DNA of 8,034 nt from Pseudomonadota bacterium (lineage in GTDB: Bacteria; Pseudomonadota; Alphaproteobacteria; Micropepsales; Micropepsaceae), in NCBI GenBank assembly GCA_025360685.1, contig JANYBR010000373.1, positions 1-8,034 on the forward strand. Reading direction: 5' to 3'. Positions 6,177 to 8,034 of the stretch are shown here, piece by piece. Positions within the stretch are counted from its first letter, which is position 1; the number at the start of each line of letters is the position of its first letter. Under the pieces are notes generated by a model. The model had not been told where the DNA came from. It searched no databases and saw only the letters and a program-made list of their open reading frames with translations. Both the position numbers and the translations under genes were made by a program.

Positions 6177-6992
6177 ATGTCCACGACCTCACGGCAAATC
6201 AAGCCGCATCCGCTCAATCGCGATTTTGTCTGGCAAATGCCGGAGCCAAAGGGCCTGCGCTACCTGTCGCCGGCGCAATACCGCGCCTTCAACGAGCTTG
6301 GTTTCGTCAAGCTCCAGAGCGTGTTCACGCCCGCCGAGGTTGAGCGCGTCGTCGCGGCCATCGATCCGATCGAACAGAAGGGCGAGGAATGGTTACGCGG
6401 CAAGGGCGGCAAGGTCAGCATCTCCGAAGCCGACGTCATTACCTTCACCACGCACCTCGTCACGCGCTCCGACGTCCTGCGTTCCTTTGCAGCGCATCCG
6501 AAGATCAAGGACATCTGCCGCGACCTCATCGGCGACGATGTGCGGCTCTATTGGGACCAGTCGGTCTACAAGAAAACCGGCAAGGAACAGGAATTTCCCT
6601 GGCACCAGGACAATGGCTACACCTTCATCGAGCCGCAGCAGTACTTGACCTTGTGGATTCCCCTGGTCGATGTCGATGAAGAGAATGGATGTCCGTGGAT
6701 CGCGCCCGGCGTGCACAAGCGCGGCACGCTCGATCACTGGCTGACGCCGGTCGGATACAAATGCCTACAGGACGTGCCCGACGCCGTTGCAGTGCCCGCC
6801 AAGACCGGCGATATCATCGCGTTCTCCTCGCTCGCGCCACACCGCACCGGCCCGAACCTCAAAAATGGCTCGGTGCGCAAGGCGTATATCCTGCAATACG
6901 CTCCCGACGGCGCCACCACGATCCGCGACGGCGTGAAAACCGCACAGGACGATCCGGCGCGCCAATTCAAGATCCTGGAGCCTCTGCAGTAG
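6177..6992 (+). CDS. Phytanoyl-CoA dioxygenase (PhyH) family Fe(II)/2-oxoglutarate oxygenase
   Basis: A 271-residue oxygenase of the PhyH superfamily, which uses iron, O2 and 2-oxoglutarate to hydroxylate a substrate, releasing succinate and CO2. The iron ligands are visible as HQD (H143, D145) in FPWHQDNGY and the distal H222 in LAPHRTGPN; R234 in SVRKAY is the likely 2-oxoglutarate anchor twelve residues later. YLTLWIPLVDVDEENGCPWI (156-175) and PGVHKRG (177-183) are typical barrel segments. Family members act on phytanoyl-CoA, ectoine, antibiotics and many small molecules, so the substrate is open. The frame is open far upstream, antisense to the glycosidase, but ATG at 6177 with GGTGG just before it gives a normal-length protein and lies 57 bases from the divergent gene. 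No signal peptide; cytoplasmic. Confidence 0.93.
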   Translation: MSTTSRQIKPHPLNRDFVWQMPEPKGLRYLSPAQYRAFNELGFVKLQSVFTPAEVERVVAAIDPIEQKGEEWLRGKGGKVSISEADVITFTTHLVTRSDVLRSFAAHPKIKDICRDLIGDDVRLYWDQSVYKKTGKEQEFPWHQDNGYTFIEPQQYLTLWIPLVDVDEENGCPWIAPGVHKRGTLDHWLTPVGYKCLQDVPDAVAVPAKTGDIIAFSSLAPHRTGPNLKNGSVRKAYILQYAPDGATTIRDGVKTAQDDPARQFKILEPLQ

Positions 6993-7119
6993 CTGCTCCG
7001 ACCTGACGCCCGGAAGAGCAAAGTGCTGCCCGCCCACGCGATCGCTGCACCGAGAACAATGGTTGAACCCGGCGCCTCGTCGCAACGAATTACCGCAAAG
7101 AATCTCGAACAATGCGTGT

Positions 7120-7157
7120 TTGCAATGTCCACTTCGTATCGAATTCGGACACTGCAA
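7120..7157. repeat. 38-base hairpin-forming inverted repeat in the gap after the PhyH gene
   Basis: TTGCAATGTCC (7120-7130) pairs with GGACACTGCAA (7147-7157) at ten of eleven positions, and between them TTCG/CGAA (7133-7136 and 7140-7143) forms an inner stem around a TAT loop. The result is an almost continuous stem of about 14 pairs. It lies 127 bases after the PhyH stop and 88 bases before the membrane-protein start. There is no long T run after it on either strand, so a simple terminator is not obvious; an operator, RNA structure or small mobile repeat remnant are alternatives. Confidence 0.6.
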
Positions 7158-7245
7158 TATTTCGGTCGTAAATTTCCAACGTTATCTGATATGGAAACCG
7201 GCGTGCGACGCGGAGTGCTCGCGTGATGGATATTCGGGCGACACC

Positions 7246-8034
7246 ATGTTCAGCAATTTCCGACGCGCACTCGACAAACTTGCGCGGAGCCGGTGGTTCT
7301 GGCCGGGCCTGGTAGCGGTTGTCGCCGCGATTCTCATCGCGCCCATCTGGTTCCTGACGAACGAACCCACCCTGGACGGCCCCTCGCATCTTGGCGAGCT
7401 TTACGTGCTTTTGAATGTGCAGAAAGATCCGATCCTTTCCCACTATTATCAGGTCGACTGGGCCTTGGTGCCGAACCTGGCCGGCGAACTGGTCGTGAGC
7501 TTTCTGACGCTGGCGTTGCCACTCACCACAGCAATCAAAGTGTTCGTCAGCCTGGGCGCGCTGTTGTGGGTTGCGGGCACGGCGATGATCCAGCGCGCAC
7601 TTTTCGGACGCCTGCACGCGACCGCGCTGATCGGCGCCTTGTTTGTGTACAACACGAATCTCGTCGCCGGTTTCTGGAATTTGTACTTCGGCCTCGGACT
7701 CACTCTTGTCCTGTTCGCGGTTTGGATCCGCTGGTCGAAGAATCAAAGTCCATGGCGGCTACTCTTCTTCGCGGCGGCGACCGTCGTTGTGTACTTCTGT
7801 CATTTTGTGGCGGCACTGGCGCTGCTATTTTTGCTGATCGGATTCGAGGCGCCGCGCGTTGCCGCGAGCGCCAGGCCGTGGCAAACCGCTGGCCGCCTGC
7901 TCCTGAGACTGGGCGCGATTTGGCTGCCCGTCGCAGGCCTTTTGCTCCTCAGACCGCATGGACACGCTTCCAGTGAGGTCGTTTTCAATTTGATCGGCGC
8001 ATTTCCCCAGCGCTTTGGCTCCGTCCTCAAAACC
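7246..8034 (+). CDS. Multi-spanning membrane protein, GT-C glycosyltransferase-like, cut by window edge
   Basis: The first 263 codons of a polytopic inner-membrane protein of unknown function; no stop is reached. After a basic start (FRRALDKLARSR) comes a membrane helix at about 19-37, then a non-membrane loop with PTLDGPSHLGELY (41-53) and the segment YYQVDWALVPNLAGELVV (67-84). Further hydrophobic helices fall near 85-115, 124-140, 141-161, 170-199 and 217-235. An acidic residue in the first loop after helix 1 (D44 in DGPSH), with many later helices, is the layout of GT-C lipid-linked-sugar transferases, and NTNLVAGFWNLYFGLGL resembles uncharacterised membrane proteins of that sort; this is resemblance, not proof. 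The ATG at 7246 has only a weak ribosome-binding site (CGGGCG) and no in-frame start lies close upstream. The frame stays open for 789 bases with coherent hydrophobic character, which supports it being real. Confidence 0.8.
   Translation, partial: MFSNFRRALDKLARSRWFWPGLVAVVAAILIAPIWFLTNEPTLDGPSHLGELYVLLNVQKDPILSHYYQVDWALVPNLAGELVVSFLTLALPLTTAIKVFVSLGALLWVAGTAMIQRALFGRLHATALIGALFVYNTNLVAGFWNLYFGLGLTLVLFAVWIRWSKNQSPWRLLFFAAATVVVYFCHFVAALALLFLLIGFEAPRVAASARPWQTAGRLLLRLGAIWLPVAGLLLLRPHGHASSEVVFNLIGAFPQRFGSVLKT

Noticed and set aside
7023..7226. A 67-codon plus-strand frame between the PhyH and membrane-protein genes
   Set aside because: It is short, has no recognisable motif or good ribosome-binding site, and runs through the 38-base hairpin.
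1..8034. CRISPR array, tRNA, rRNA, integrase, transposase or toxin-antitoxin genes
   Set aside because: I looked for regularly spaced direct repeats, cloverleaf-like segments and the relevant protein motifs on both strands and saw none.

Overview
This window looks like chromosomal DNA of a G+C-rich alphaproteobacterium. Three things support that: the stand-alone AroQ chorismate mutase of the form common in alphaproteobacteria, the PimC/PimD-like acyl-CoA dehydrogenase pair, and a dispersed-repeat-type palindrome beginning CGTCATCGCCCG at 2795, a type frequent between genes in this class. I cannot name the genus. I see no rRNA, tRNA, CRISPR array, transposase, integrase or phage gene.

Left part (1-1850, minus strand). 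Reading leftwards there is a short chorismate mutase, then a complete acyl-CoA dehydrogenase (large-subunit type), then the first 83 codons of a second acyl-CoA dehydrogenase that runs off the left edge. The two dehydrogenases are only 11 bases apart and probably form a heteromeric enzyme. A promoter-like pair of hexamers precedes the large-subunit gene. An RhlG-like short-chain dehydrogenase (1950-2720, plus strand) diverges from the chorismate mutase across 99 bases.

Middle (2721-3540). This is a gene-poor, less G+C-rich stretch. It holds a 101-bp compound inverted repeat (2795-2895), an unexplained spacer, and a small open frame for a putative secreted four-cysteine protein.

Right part (3539-8034). 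Two minus-strand genes are seven bases apart: a GH5 glycosidase closely resembling subfamily 12 (glucosylceramide / steryl glucoside beta-glucosidases), followed by a LysE/RhtB-type exporter. A PhyH-type Fe(II)/2-oxoglutarate dioxygenase is divergent from the glycosidase across 57 bases. After a 253-base gap containing a strong 38-base hairpin comes the start of a multi-spanning membrane protein, cut by the right edge.

A cautious overall reading is a lipid and acyl-CoA metabolism neighbourhood: acyl-CoA dehydrogenases, a ketoacyl-reductase-like SDR, a glycolipid-type glycosidase and a phytanoyl-CoA-hydroxylase-like oxygenase. The most interesting part is the glycosidase/dioxygenase divergent pair. 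A functional link is inference from position only; nothing here proves a new system.
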